Shown here one piece after another: positions 46,813 through 55,871 of a stretch of DNA of 64,000 nucleotides. Source of the DNA: an uncultured Lachnospiraceae bacterium. Its GTDB lineage: Bacteria > Bacillota > Clostridia > Lachnospirales > Lachnospiraceae. The position numbers were made by a program, and so were the translations under genes. The notes below the pieces were generated by a model. The model searched no databases. It was not told the origin of the DNA and worked only from the letters and a program-made list of their open reading frames with translations. Numbering within the stretch: position 1 is the stretch's first letter; each line of letters begins with the position of its first letter. The DNA lies in NCBI GenBank assembly GCA_947570615.1, contig CANOVJ010000008.1, forward strand, positions 1 to 64,000. Reading direction: 5' to 3'.

Positions 46813-49173
46813 ATGAAATCTTTTAAAGGCCATACAAAAGAAATCATTGTCTTAACTGTAGAAATTATTTATATTTTGTCGCTGGTGATCAAATGCTTTG
46901 GAAGCAGTTCTGAGTATATACTGGACAAGAACAGTTTCAGTGGAACGCAAAAGTGGAAGGAGAGGATAGTATATTTTGAGAATGACTCTGTAGGAGTAGA
47001 GACAGAGAAGGCCGGACAGTGCGAAGTTATGACCAGTTCGATACCATTAAAAAGCGGAGCATATAAGCTGGAAGTAATATATGATTCTGTCAGTGATTAT
47101 GATAATGCCAATATAGATAACAGTGCGGGAAAGCTGTGCTTTAGGACAGAAAACGCATCGGTTTTACAGGCATCTGACATTGTTTTGAGCGACGGTATTC
47201 ACAGTATACAATCCAGACTCTGGATCAGGGAAATGTGGGGTGAAAAGGAGTGTGAACTGAAAATATCTGTTATTTACAATGGTTATGGAAGGCTGGCGAT
47301 TAAAAGTATTTCTATTGCTGAAAAAAAATTATACAGAGTGACCAGATGTATTTTTGCCATCCTGTTCTTTCTTGTTATAGATTTTCTGATCGTGATGTTT
47401 GGCAGAAGAAATGGACGGTTCTCAAATGAAAAGAAAAGATTTATTGTAGCAGGGATTTTGGGAATTACATTTTTCTCCAGTATGACTTATCTGGCGGAAT
47501 TCCTCAATCCGGGGCATGACCTGAATTTTCATTTGGGGAGAATAGTGTCGCTGGCCAATGGACTTAAGGAATTTCAAATACCCCATAGAATGCAATTTGA
47601 AATGTTGAATGGTTATGGTTATGCTACGCCTTTATACTACGGAGAGATTTTTTTATTATTGCCGGCGATTTTATATGATCTTTACGTGCCATTACAGACA
47701 GGCTATCAGATATGGGTCGTGATTGTTAATCTGGTTACGGCGTTACTTGGCTTCTGGTGTTTTGAAAAAATAGTGGGCGATTGGAGAAAAGGGCTGTTTG
47801 GAGCGGCGGTATATACACTTTCGGCTTATCGAATAATGGATTTAACAGTGCGTGCCGCGGTTGGAGAGTATATGGCAATGATTTTCTTTCCCTTATTATT
47901 TTATGGGGTATGGAAGTTGTATACAAAGTCTGAGGCGGATAATATTTCTTTTGGAGATTATTTGCCTCTAATTGTATCGGTGACAGGAATAATTAACTCT
48001 CATATATTGAGTTGCGAAATATTGACAGTTTTTATTATATTATTTATGCTGTTTGAATACAGGACTACTTTTAAGAAAAAAATGCTGCTTGCACTGGTAA
48101 AATGTGGAGTATGGATAATTTTTCTTAATTTGTGGTTTGTGATTCCCTTCGTTCAGTCGATGCAGATGAAGGTGGGGGTGACAGATATGGACAGGGTAAA
48201 TATGATTGAAAGGCATGGGGTCTATTTGTCCCAACTGTTTGGTATTTTTCATTCAACTACCGGCGGAAATGTTCCTTCAGGGAGAGTTGGAGAGATGCCG
48301 CTGGCGTTGGGAGTCTCTTTGTGCTCAGGCTTGGTACTGTTTTTGATTGTATATATCATGAGAGAAAAGTGGGATCTATGTTTTGGAAAAGAGATGCGAA
48401 GCGCGAAAATTTGTCTGGCGTTCGGAGTGTTGGCGGTCTTTTTGGCTTCTGATTTATGCAGATGGGATAATCTTATAGCTTTTAACAGGACAATCGCCAG
48501 GCTGGCGGGAATGATAGAATTTCCATGGCGATATCTGGCACCTGCTACGTTGTTGTTTACGGCCATGACGATATGGACTTTGCATATAATTGAAAGTAAC
48601 CTTTCTATAAGAGCATGTAATGTGATAATGGTTTCCATAATAGGTCTGGTAGTTCTTACAGAAGGCTTCTTTATGATGGACTGGACTGATGTACGGGAAG
48701 AAGAACAGGTCTTATCAGAGTCTGATGTAGATATGACAAGATTTTCCAGTTCAGATTATCTGCTGCTGAACACGGACAGAGAAGCATATAAAAACAGAGA
48801 TCTATTATACGGAGACGGAATAGAGAACGCCGAATTTCATTATGATAAAAACGGAAGATATTATTTGAACTGCGATAATCTGAATGAAGAACATTCCTAT
48901 GTGGATGTCCCTGTGCAGGCGTATGATCATTATCATGCCTACCAGAGCGATGGACAAGAACTTGTGGTGGGAAAGGGAGAAAACAATCGGATCAGGATTA
49001 TGGTGCCCGGGAATTATCAGGGGGCAATATGTCTGAGATATGAAGTCCCTGGATTATGGAGAGTATGCGAACTGATTTCGTTTACCACGGCCTGTGCGCT
49101 TTTCTGGAGAATGGCTCTGGAGTGGAGAAACAGGAACAGGAGAGAATATTGTGGACAACATCAAACTACTTGA
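46813..49173 (+). CDS. Large polytopic membrane protein, YfhO/6-PTPS-related GT-C type
   Basis: 786 aa. One N-terminal membrane segment, an outer beta-rich domain (~35-170), then about 12 segments. LNPGHDLNFHLGRI (D236) in the first loop and NGYGYATPLYYGE are typical of the membrane proteins annotated as 6-pyruvoyl-tetrahydropterin-synthase-related or YfhO-like; their plan is that of GT-C enzymes and YfhO of Bacillus acts in teichoic acid glucosylation. The soluble C-terminal tail ends with a last membrane segment near residue 755-775. GAAGGGGG precedes ATG 46813. It overlaps the aldolase gene by 23 bases. Confidence 0.72.
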   Translation: MKSFKGHTKEIIVLTVEIIYILSLVIKCFGSSSEYILDKNSFSGTQKWKERIVYFENDSVGVETEKAGQCEVMTSSIPLKSGAYKLEVIYDSVSDYDNANIDNSAGKLCFRTENASVLQASDIVLSDGIHSIQSRLWIREMWGEKECELKISVIYNGYGRLAIKSISIAEKKLYRVTRCIFAILFFLVIDFLIVMFGRRNGRFSNEKKRFIVAGILGITFFSSMTYLAEFLNPGHDLNFHLGRIVSLANGLKEFQIPHRMQFEMLNGYGYATPLYYGEIFLLLPAILYDLYVPLQTGYQIWVVIVNLVTALLGFWCFEKIVGDWRKGLFGAAVYTLSAYRIMDLTVRAAVGEYMAMIFFPLLFYGVWKLYTKSEADNISFGDYLPLIVSVTGIINSHILSCEILTVFIILFMLFEYRTTFKKKMLLALVKCGVWIIFLNLWFVIPFVQSMQMKVGVTDMDRVNMIERHGVYLSQLFGIFHSTTGGNVPSGRVGEMPLALGVSLCSGLVLFLIVYIMREKWDLCFGKEMRSAKICLAFGVLAVFLASDLCRWDNLIAFNRTIARLAGMIEFPWRYLAPATLLFTAMTIWTLHIIESNLSIRACNVIMVSIIGLVVLTEGFFMMDWTDVREEEQVLSESDVDMTRFSSSDYLLLNTDREAYKNRDLLYGDGIENAEFHYDKNGRYYLNCDNLNEEHSYVDVPVQAYDHYHAYQSDGQELVVGKGENNRIRIMVPGNYQGAICLRYEVPGLWRVCELISFTTACALFWRMALEWRNRNRREYCGQHQTT

Positions 49174-50722
49174 CTGTACATTAAGAGATGGCGGATACAT
49201 CAACGACTGGAATTTTGGTTTCCACACAATCAGGGATATTATCAGGAAGCTGGTAAGTTCAAAGGTCGATTATGTGGAGGTTGGGTTTCTGCGCGACTGT
49301 GAATATGATCGTGACAAGGCACTTTTTAATAACTGTGCGGAAATAGCCCCGGTTTTACCGGACAGACATGATGGCACATGCTTTACAGTGATGGCATTGC
49401 ATAATAAATATAATATTGATAAACTCGAGCCATATGACGGAAAAACTGTCGATGCCATACGGGTAACTTTTCATGATTACGATATCGAAGAAGGCCTTGT
49501 ATTTATCCGGAAAGCAAAGGATAAAGGCTATAAGGTGTTCTGTAACCCGATCAATATTATGGGGTATTCGGATGAGGATATCCTGCGGCTCCTTCAGAAA
49601 ATAAATCAGATACAGCCATATGCGTTCTCCATTGTGGATACCTTTGGCTCTATGATGAAGCCGGATCTGCAGAGAATTTATTCTCTGGTGGAGCATAATC
49701 TTGACAGGTCCATTGTAATCGGGCTGCATTTGCACGAGAATCTGGCCTTATCCTACTCTCTTGCCCAGGAGTTTATCATGATGAAGTCGGCAGAGAGAAA
49801 AAGTGTGATAGACGGCTCCATGCTGGGAATGGGACGAGTTCCCGGAAATCTTTGCATGGAGCTCATTATGGATTATATGAACAGGAGTCAGGGAGGAATC
49901 TATGACGTGAATCCTGTTCTTGATGGGATAGATGACCATATCATGCAGCTGAAAAAGCTGGAGCCCTGGGGATACAGCACAGCATATGCGTTATCGGCAA
50001 AATATAATCTGCACAGGAATTATGCCGAGTTTTTACTGGGGAAGGGACGCTTAAGAGCAAAACAGATCAATCAGATTCTTGCCAGTATAGAAGACAATAA
50101 AAAGACAGCTTATGATGAGCGCTATATAGAACGATTGTATGAAGGGTTTCAGAATCATGAGGTGGACGATAAAAGGCTGTTGGAGAAATTACAACAGCAA
50201 TGGAAGGAAGACGAGATTTTGATTTTGGCGCCGGGAGCAAGTATTTCCAGGCAGCGGGAACGGGTAGAACAGTTTATTTCCCGAAAAAAGCCAATTATTG
50301 TGTCGACGAATTTTATACCGGAGTTTTATGATCAGGATTATGTATTCTGCTCGAATGCCATGCGCTACAGTGCGATGGAGGACAGATGTAAAGAGAACAG
50401 TCTGCTGGTTACATCCAATCTGGTAGGAATTTGTGATACGGAGAATGTGCTGAATTATTCGGATTTAAGTCTTGATGACGCGGGAAAGTGTGATAATTGT
50501 GTGATTATGCTACTGCGGCTGATGGTCAGGCTGGGGAAAGAGCAGGTGTATGTTGCAGGATTCGACGGATATCAGCCAGAGGGTGTAAACTATATTTCCT
50601 CGTACATGGCAAATCAGCACACCAGGGGACTGGAGGAGAATATCCGAAATACGAAGTATGTCTCGGATATTCGAAAAAAAATCAGAGTAAATTTTCTGAC
50701 GGACTCATTGTATGACCGATAA
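49151..50722 (+). CDS. HMGL-type (DmpG-like) aldolase fused to an unknown Rossmann-like domain
   Basis: 523 aa from GTG 49151 after CAGGAGAGA. Residues ~1-300 form a DRE-TIM aldolase: LLDCTLRDGGYINDW holds the R-D metal/catalytic pair, SIVDTFGSM and GLHLHENLALS the metal-binding histidines, GSMLGMGRVPGN the glycine-rich end. Relatives include 4-hydroxy-2-oxovalerate aldolase and other pyruvate or acetyl-CoA aldolases. Residues ~370-520 form a second domain beginning ILILAPGASISRQRERV, with STNFIPEFYDQDYVFCSN and VAGFDGYQPEGVN, reminiscent of DUF115/MptE-like or sialyltransferase-like folds. The fusion, between a CMP-transferase and a KdsC-like phosphatase, suggests synthesis of a keto acid sugar. 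Confidence 0.82.
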   Translation: MDNIKLLDCTLRDGGYINDWNFGFHTIRDIIRKLVSSKVDYVEVGFLRDCEYDRDKALFNNCAEIAPVLPDRHDGTCFTVMALHNKYNIDKLEPYDGKTVDAIRVTFHDYDIEEGLVFIRKAKDKGYKVFCNPINIMGYSDEDILRLLQKINQIQPYAFSIVDTFGSMMKPDLQRIYSLVEHNLDRSIVIGLHLHENLALSYSLAQEFIMMKSAERKSVIDGSMLGMGRVPGNLCMELIMDYMNRSQGGIYDVNPVLDGIDDHIMQLKKLEPWGYSTAYALSAKYNLHRNYAEFLLGKGRLRAKQINQILASIEDNKKTAYDERYIERLYEGFQNHEVDDKRLLEKLQQQWKEDEILILAPGASISRQRERVEQFISRKKPIIVSTNFIPEFYDQDYVFCSNAMRYSAMEDRCKENSLLVTSNLVGICDTENVLNYSDLSLDDAGKCDNCVIMLLRLMVRLGKEQVYVAGFDGYQPEGVNYISSYMANQHTRGLEENIRNTKYVSDIRKKIRVNFLTDSLYDR

Positions 50723-50732
50723 GAGGTGGAAT

Positions 50733-51263
50733 ATGCAGGAGAGAAAATCGCTGAAAGAAATCAGATATCTGATCATTGATGTGGATGGAACGCTGACGGA
50801 CGCAGGTATCTATTATGATGAAAATGGGAACGAGCTCAAAAAATTTTCCACAAAGGACGCGGCGGGCTTTTTTGCGGCCCATAAAGTGGGCATAAAAATA
50901 ATAATTCTTACGGGAAGGGAATGCGCGGCCACGGAAAGACGAATGACAGAGATGCAGGTAGAGCATCTGGTGCAGGACTGCAGGGATAAGGTCAGCTATA
51001 TACGGAAATTTATGAGTGACCATGAGATCCGGAAAAATGAAATTGGATACCTGGGAGATGATCTGAACGATTTGCCGGGGATGGCGTTATGTGGATTTGT
51101 CGGGTGTCCGTCCGATTCCTGTGAGGAGGTAAAAGCGATGGCAGATTATGTCTCTGGTTTCAGAGGCGGATACGGGGCAGTGAGAGATATCATAGAGTTT
51201 CTGCTGAGGGAGCGTGGAGAATGGAAAAAAGCAATCTCAGAAGTTTACGGAGTGGGAGTATAG
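50733..51263 (+). CDS. KdsC-like HAD phosphatase
   Basis: 176 aa. YLIIDVDGTLTDAGIYYDENG carries D16, D18 and T20 of HAD motif I in the exact KdsC/NeuA-HAD wording; LTGRECAATERR is motif II, and YLGDDLNDLPGM motif IV. These cap-less tetrameric enzymes remove phosphate from Kdo-8-P, KDN-9-P or related acid-sugar phosphates. ATG 50733 has AGAGGTGG in front and fits the family length; ATG 50712 overlaps the aldolase gene. No Kdo is expected in a Gram-positive, so another ulosonic acid phosphate is the likely substrate, consistent with genes 44548 and 49151. Confidence 0.9.
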   Translation: MQERKSLKEIRYLIIDVDGTLTDAGIYYDENGNELKKFSTKDAAGFFAAHKVGIKIIILTGRECAATERRMTEMQVEHLVQDCRDKVSYIRKFMSDHEIRKNEIGYLGDDLNDLPGMALCGFVGCPSDSCEEVKAMADYVSGFRGGYGAVRDIIEFLLRERGEWKKAISEVYGVGV

Positions 51264-51279
51264 AGAGGGTAGGAAGCAT

Positions 51280-52326
51280 ATGGGCGGCGCGGCAGATAAA
51301 AATGAAAGATCGGAAATTCTCGCTTTGCTTCGGCAATGTCGGGCACATTACAGAAAAAAGGATTTCCGGCATATTGTTTTGAATGGATATCATAACCCGG
51401 ATTTCCTTGAACTGAACACTTATGGAAAAGAATATACGGGACAAATTATCTATCAGATTGAGGCGTTTGGCTGCGCGGTAGGCTTTTTCGCGGAATTCCT
51501 GTATACTCTGATTCGCCTGTATTTCGCGGCGGAGAGAGGTTTGACTCCTTATGTACACTGGGGGGAGGATTTTCTGTATTATGAGCGGGACGGCATTGAG
51601 AATCAGTACAATGCGTTTCTGCATTATTTCGAACCGGTCTCAGGCGTTGAGGGGATAAATAATGCGGCTCATGTATTGCGGGCGACAGATGATCACATCC
51701 ATGCGGTACAGGATGTATTGGATACACACGGATATGCGGTCACAGAAGAATATATGAACGCATTAAGTAATATGGTCAGGCAGTATATAAGATACAATGA
51801 TAAAACACGTAAATTTCTGGAAGAAGGGTATACGGCCCTGATCGGGGATAAGAAGGCGCTGGCGGTACATTTTCGGGGAACGGATTATCGCAGACAGTAT
51901 AATAATCATCCGGTTTTTGTCACCATCGAGCAGGAAATAGCGAGAGTGCGGGAGATTTTCGGCGGGAAGGACTACGAGGTGATTTTCCTTGCCACGGATG
52001 AACAGGAAGCGGTGGACATTTTCCGGCGGGAGTTCGGCGACGCTGTCAGAGTGTTTGAAGATACATGGCGTTCGGACGGAGGGAACGAATCGGTTGCATA
52101 CAGTCATTCGGACAGAACGAATCACCATTATCTGTTGGGACTGGAAGTATTAAGGGATCAGTATATGCTTACGCGAAGCGCAGGGCTGGTCTGCGGGATT
52201 TCCAATCTGACGCTCTCGGCGAGAATGATGCGCAGGGCGTGGTATGATGCAGATTATGAGGATCTGGTTATACTGGATAATGATCTGTGCCATAATGACC
52301 GTCAGTTTTGCGACGCCACACATTAA
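51280..52326 (+). CDS. Fucosyltransferase-fold protein (GT23/O-FucT-like)
   Basis: 348 aa, ATG 51280 after GGGTAGGAAG. LAVHFRGTDYRRQYNN is the donor-binding HxRxTD-type motif of alpha-1,6-fucosyltransferases (FUT8, NodZ) and protein O-fucosyltransferases; YEVIFLATDEQEAVDIF follows as in that fold, and SAGLVCGISNLTLSARMM is the late G.SN element. It therefore probably uses GDP-fucose or a related GDP-sugar. The N-terminal region has YVHWGEDFLYYE. A distant relative is at 55855. Fold assignment fairly firm; sugar inferred. Confidence 0.72.
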   Translation: MGGAADKNERSEILALLRQCRAHYRKKDFRHIVLNGYHNPDFLELNTYGKEYTGQIIYQIEAFGCAVGFFAEFLYTLIRLYFAAERGLTPYVHWGEDFLYYERDGIENQYNAFLHYFEPVSGVEGINNAAHVLRATDDHIHAVQDVLDTHGYAVTEEYMNALSNMVRQYIRYNDKTRKFLEEGYTALIGDKKALAVHFRGTDYRRQYNNHPVFVTIEQEIARVREIFGGKDYEVIFLATDEQEAVDIFRREFGDAVRVFEDTWRSDGGNESVAYSHSDRTNHHYLLGLEVLRDQYMLTRSAGLVCGISNLTLSARMMRRAWYDADYEDLVILDNDLCHNDRQFCDATH

Positions 52327-52341
52327 TGGAAGCTCGAAAGT

Positions 52342-53004
52342 ATGAAAATAATTGATTATCTCTATGAGTGCTGGTTGAAGTATTCCTATAAAAAGGAAAA
52401 TGAAAAGAAGCGGGTTATTTTTTCGGAGAGCAGTGTGGTCAGTCGGGACTGTGTGTTTGAAGGAAATAATTTTGTGGCGGGCGAACTGCACGGATGCCGG
52501 TTTGGGTATGGCAGCTATATCCACAGAAACAGCGTGCTGAAAAATGTCAGAGTGGGGCGGTTCTGTGCGATCGGGGAGGATGTGAATATCAGATTATTTG
52601 AGCATCCGGTCAGCATGGTGGCGATTTCCCCCTGTTTTTATCGGAAAGAGCATACGTTGAGAACCTTCGTGGATCAGAACTTCTATGAGGATCTGAAAGA
52701 TATGGGGGATGGTTATTCGGTAACTATTGGAAATGATGTGTGGATTGGGCGGGGAGCTTCTGTCAGAAGCGGGGTCAGGATCGGGGACGGCGCTGTGATA
52801 GGTGCGGGAGCAGTGGTGACCAGGGATGTAGCCCCTTATGCAATCGTGGGAGGAGTACCGGCCAGGATAATCCGTTACAGATTTACGCCGAAGCAGATCG
52901 AGGCGCTCCTGAAAATAAAATGGTGGGACAGGCCATGTGACTGGCTGGAGGAAAATGGAAGGTTTTTTGTGGATGTGGATGGGTTTATCGACAGGTTTGA
53001 GTAG
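52342..53004 (+). CDS. CatB-like hexapeptide O-acetyltransferase
   Basis: 220 aa. After a short helical start come left-handed beta-helix repeats: [34 protein letters not shown], and [19 protein letters not shown]-type repeats ending in [20 protein letters not shown]. The loop with [11 protein letters not shown] contains the histidine that acts as base in xenobiotic/capsule acetyltransferases (CatB/XAT, WcaF-like). It would put an acetyl group from acetyl-CoA on a sugar of the repeat unit. 15 bases from the preceding gene. Confidence 0.9.
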   Translation: MKIIDYLYECWLKYSYKKENEKKRVIFSESSVVSRDCVFEGNNFVAGELHGCRFGYGSYIHRNSVLKNVRVGRFCAIGEDVNIRLFEHPVSMVAISPCFYRKEHTLRTFVDQNFYEDLKDMGDGYSVTIGNDVWIGRGASVRSGVRIGDGAVIGAGAVVTRDVAPYAIVGGVPARIIRYRFTPKQIEALLKIKWWDRPCDWLEENGRFFVDVDGFIDRFE

Positions 53005-53029
53005 ATAAATGCGGTTCGCGGGAGGAAGT

Positions 53030-54019
53030 ATGATTTCTGTAATTGTGCCATCCTATAATGTAGCGCCTTATCTCAGGCGCTGTGTCGATTCTCTTGTCGG
53101 TCAGACATACGGGGATCTGGAGATTATCCTGGTGGACGACGGTTCTGAGGATAATACGGGGAAGCTGTGCGACGAACTGGCGGATCTGGATCCTCGAATC
53201 AGAGTGATCCACAAGGAAAACGGAGGCCTTTCAGATGCCAGGAATGCAGGGATTGACATAGCCAGGGGGGAGTATTATTCATTTATTGATGGAGATGACT
53301 TCATAGAGCCTGATACATATGAGGCGATGATGGTGGAGATGAAGGACCCGAATGTGTCGATTGTTTCAGGGGGATTTTTCAATACAGATATCGAAGGATA
53401 CACAAGAATTTTTGTAAGCCCGCAGAGACAGTATCTGACGAAAGAGGAAGCTTTTATGGAACTGTTTGTGGGTAAGAATTATATTACCCAGTCAAGCTGT
53501 AATAAGCTGTTCAGGAGCAGTCTGTTTGAAGGGATAAGATATAAAAAGGGCATTATAAACGAAGATATGGAGATTCTGCCAAGGCTTCTGGACACGGGAA
53601 ACAGCCTGGTTCTCCTGGACAAAGCGGTATATCATTATATAAAAAAGCCGGGAAGCATAACATCCTCGGATTACAGTATTGAGAGGTATAAGGCAATAGA
53701 AATTGAAAGAGAAATCTATTTGATGTGTAAACACAAATATCCGAAGCTGAAACCCTATGCCAGTATATATGAGTTGAAATCGCTGTACGGGATGTTGAAT
53801 AACCTGATGGCGTGCAGGAACCATCAGGAATTTAAGCGGCAGGAACTGGCCGTCAGGCGGAAGATGATAGCGGTATGGCTCCGGTGCAACCGCTGGAAAG
53901 AGGTAAGGGAGACTTACAGAGATAAAATGAAAATTTATTTTCTGACTGCGTTGGCAGGAGTTACCAATCTGGAAAAACTGGTTCGTTTCAGACGGCGAAT
54001 AACCGGCATGAAGGGATGA
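53030..54019 (+). CDS. GT2 family glycosyltransferase
   Basis: 329 aa. ISVIVPSYNVAPYLRRCVD, VDDGSEDNTGKL, HKENGGLSDARNAGID and FIDGDDFIEPD (DxD) mark a GT-A inverting enzyme, related to capsular beta-glycosyltransferases such as EpsJ/CpsI. ATG 53030 is close behind GGAGGAAG and starts the conserved region; ATG 53009 is an alternative. The gene shares wording (CDELADLDPRIRVIHKENGG) with the GT2 at 2984, so both descend from one ancestor. 28 bases before the ABC exporter. Confidence 0.88.
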   Translation: MISVIVPSYNVAPYLRRCVDSLVGQTYGDLEIILVDDGSEDNTGKLCDELADLDPRIRVIHKENGGLSDARNAGIDIARGEYYSFIDGDDFIEPDTYEAMMVEMKDPNVSIVSGGFFNTDIEGYTRIFVSPQRQYLTKEEAFMELFVGKNYITQSSCNKLFRSSLFEGIRYKKGIINEDMEILPRLLDTGNSLVLLDKAVYHYIKKPGSITSSDYSIERYKAIEIEREIYLMCKHKYPKLKPYASIYELKSLYGMLNNLMACRNHQEFKRQELAVRRKMIAVWLRCNRWKEVRETYRDKMKIYFLTALAGVTNLEKLVRFRRRITGMKG

Positions 54020-54047
54020 CGGGGAAAGAAAATCAGGAGAAAACGGT

Positions 54048-55871
54048 ATGCTCAACGAATTGCGAAAGGTGAAGGATGCGCTGGGGAAGCTTGCATTCAT
54101 TCTGAATAAGGAACAGAAAAGATATTGTGTTCTGATGTTTCTGATGTCGCTTGTGGCGGCTCTGTTTGAGCTTCTGGGAGCATCGGTGGTGATTCCGGTG
54201 ATCCAGGCGGTGATCTCGGCGGACGAATTGATGAAACAGCCATATATGCTTCCGTTTATTTCCCTGTTTCACCTGGAGACAAGGATCTCGGTGATCGTTT
54301 TTGTATGTATATGTGTGGGAGTCGTCTATGTTGTAAAAAACATCTATGCTGTGGGATATGCGTGGGCCTCCGCAAAATTTTCGAATAAGATTCGAAGGGA
54401 GCTGGCTGTCCAGGTACTGCAGACCTATATGGGGCAGGGCTATATGTTTTTCGTAGATAACAACTCATCGCGGTTGATCAGAGGAATCAGCTCTGATGTG
54501 AACAGCGTTCAGACGGTAGTGACCCATCTGTTTTCCTTTATGTGTAAAGCGCTGATGATTTTCTGCATGACATTGTTTATCATTGTACAGACTCCGGCTA
54601 TGGCGCTTTGGATGTTGTGTCTGGTGGTATTCTGTTTTGTGGTATCCCAGATGATTTTCAGGAAACCGATGAGACAGTTTGGGGAGTCTTCCAGGGAATA
54701 CGCATTTCGGGCAAGCCGTGCCTCTCTGGAGGCCATTCAGGGGAGTAAAGAGGTACTGGTATTTGGCAGACAGGATTACTTTGTCAACGAATATCTGAAA
54801 AATATGATTGGATTCAATAAAGCGGAAGTGCAGATGTCGGTGGCTTCCGTAGCCCCGGGTTATATGATAGAGGTGGTCTGCGTTCTGGGACTGCTGGGGG
54901 CCATAGCGGTACAGATTATCATGACGGACGGAGCGGGGGATCTGATATCGCAGATGGCGGCTGTTGCGGTCGCCGCCTTTCGTATCCTGCCCTCCCTTGG
55001 AACATTGCTGGGGAATGTGAATGCGATTGTCTTTAATATGCCGGGACTGGCCTGCGCATCGGAAACACTTCATATGGTAAAGGGGCTGGAGCAGGGAAAG
55101 AGAGCCGGGGAGGACAGCAATCTTTCATACAAGGAAGATATCCACCTGAAAAAAGAGCTGGTGCTGTCCCATATTTCCTATTCTTATCCGAGAACGGACA
55201 AAAAGGTGATCGACGATCTGTCCATGACCATATCCCGGGGAACGTCAGTTGGATTTATCGGATCCTCAGGAGCAGGAAAAACCACCCTGGCGGATATCCT
55301 TCTTGCATTGCTGAAGCCTCAGAGCGGCGCTATTTTAATGGACGGGGTTGATATCGAGCGGTTGGGAAGTGTATGGAATCAGGTGATTGGCTACGTCCCT
55401 CAGTCGGTGTATCTGACCGATGCATCGGTACGAAGAAATGTGGCTTTTGGGGTAGACGAGGCCCATATCGATGATGGAAAAGTATGGCAGGCACTGGAGA
55501 TGGCACAGATGAAGGAGTTTGTTCAGAAACTGCCTGAGAGTATTGACACGACAGTGGGAGAGAGGGGAGTTCAGCTTTCCGGGGGGCAGCGTCAGAGGAT
55601 TGCCATAGCCAGGGCACTGTATAATGATCCGGATATTATCGTGCTGGACGAGGCCACTGCCGCCCTGGATAATGAGACCGAAAATGCGGTTATGGAGTCC
55701 ATCGAATCGTTGCAGCGAATGAAAACATTAATTATTGTAGCCCATCGCCTGACCACCATCAGAAAATGCGACGTAATTTATGAGATTGCAGAGGGAAAGG
55801 CAATTCAAAGGAGTAAAGAGGAGGTTCTGGGGATGGAGGGAAACGGAAGTGAGCATGAGAAGGCAGATTGA
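54048..55871 (+). CDS. ABC exporter (permease-ATPase fusion), PglK/MsbA-like
   Basis: 607 aa. Six membrane segments in the first 320 residues; then Walker A GSSGAGKTT at 405-413, signature LSGGQRQR, Walker B IIVLDEATAALD and IIVAHRLTTI with the switch histidine. Very similar design to the exporter at 19511 and to the tail at 1-147. Probably a homodimer flipping lipid-linked glycans to the outer face. The end overlaps the next gene by 17 bases. Three exporters of one subfamily in one locus is unusual. Confidence 0.88.
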   Translation: MLNELRKVKDALGKLAFILNKEQKRYCVLMFLMSLVAALFELLGASVVIPVIQAVISADELMKQPYMLPFISLFHLETRISVIVFVCICVGVVYVVKNIYAVGYAWASAKFSNKIRRELAVQVLQTYMGQGYMFFVDNNSSRLIRGISSDVNSVQTVVTHLFSFMCKALMIFCMTLFIIVQTPAMALWMLCLVVFCFVVSQMIFRKPMRQFGESSREYAFRASRASLEAIQGSKEVLVFGRQDYFVNEYLKNMIGFNKAEVQMSVASVAPGYMIEVVCVLGLLGAIAVQIIMTDGAGDLISQMAAVAVAAFRILPSLGTLLGNVNAIVFNMPGLACASETLHMVKGLEQGKRAGEDSNLSYKEDIHLKKELVLSHISYSYPRTDKKVIDDLSMTISRGTSVGFIGSSGAGKTTLADILLALLKPQSGAILMDGVDIERLGSVWNQVIGYVPQSVYLTDASVRRNVAFGVDEAHIDDGKVWQALEMAQMKEFVQKLPESIDTTVGERGVQLSGGQRQRIAIARALYNDPDIIVLDEATAALDNETENAVMESIESLQRMKTLIIVAHRLTTIRKCDVIYEIAEGKAIQRSKEEVLGMEGNGSEHEKAD

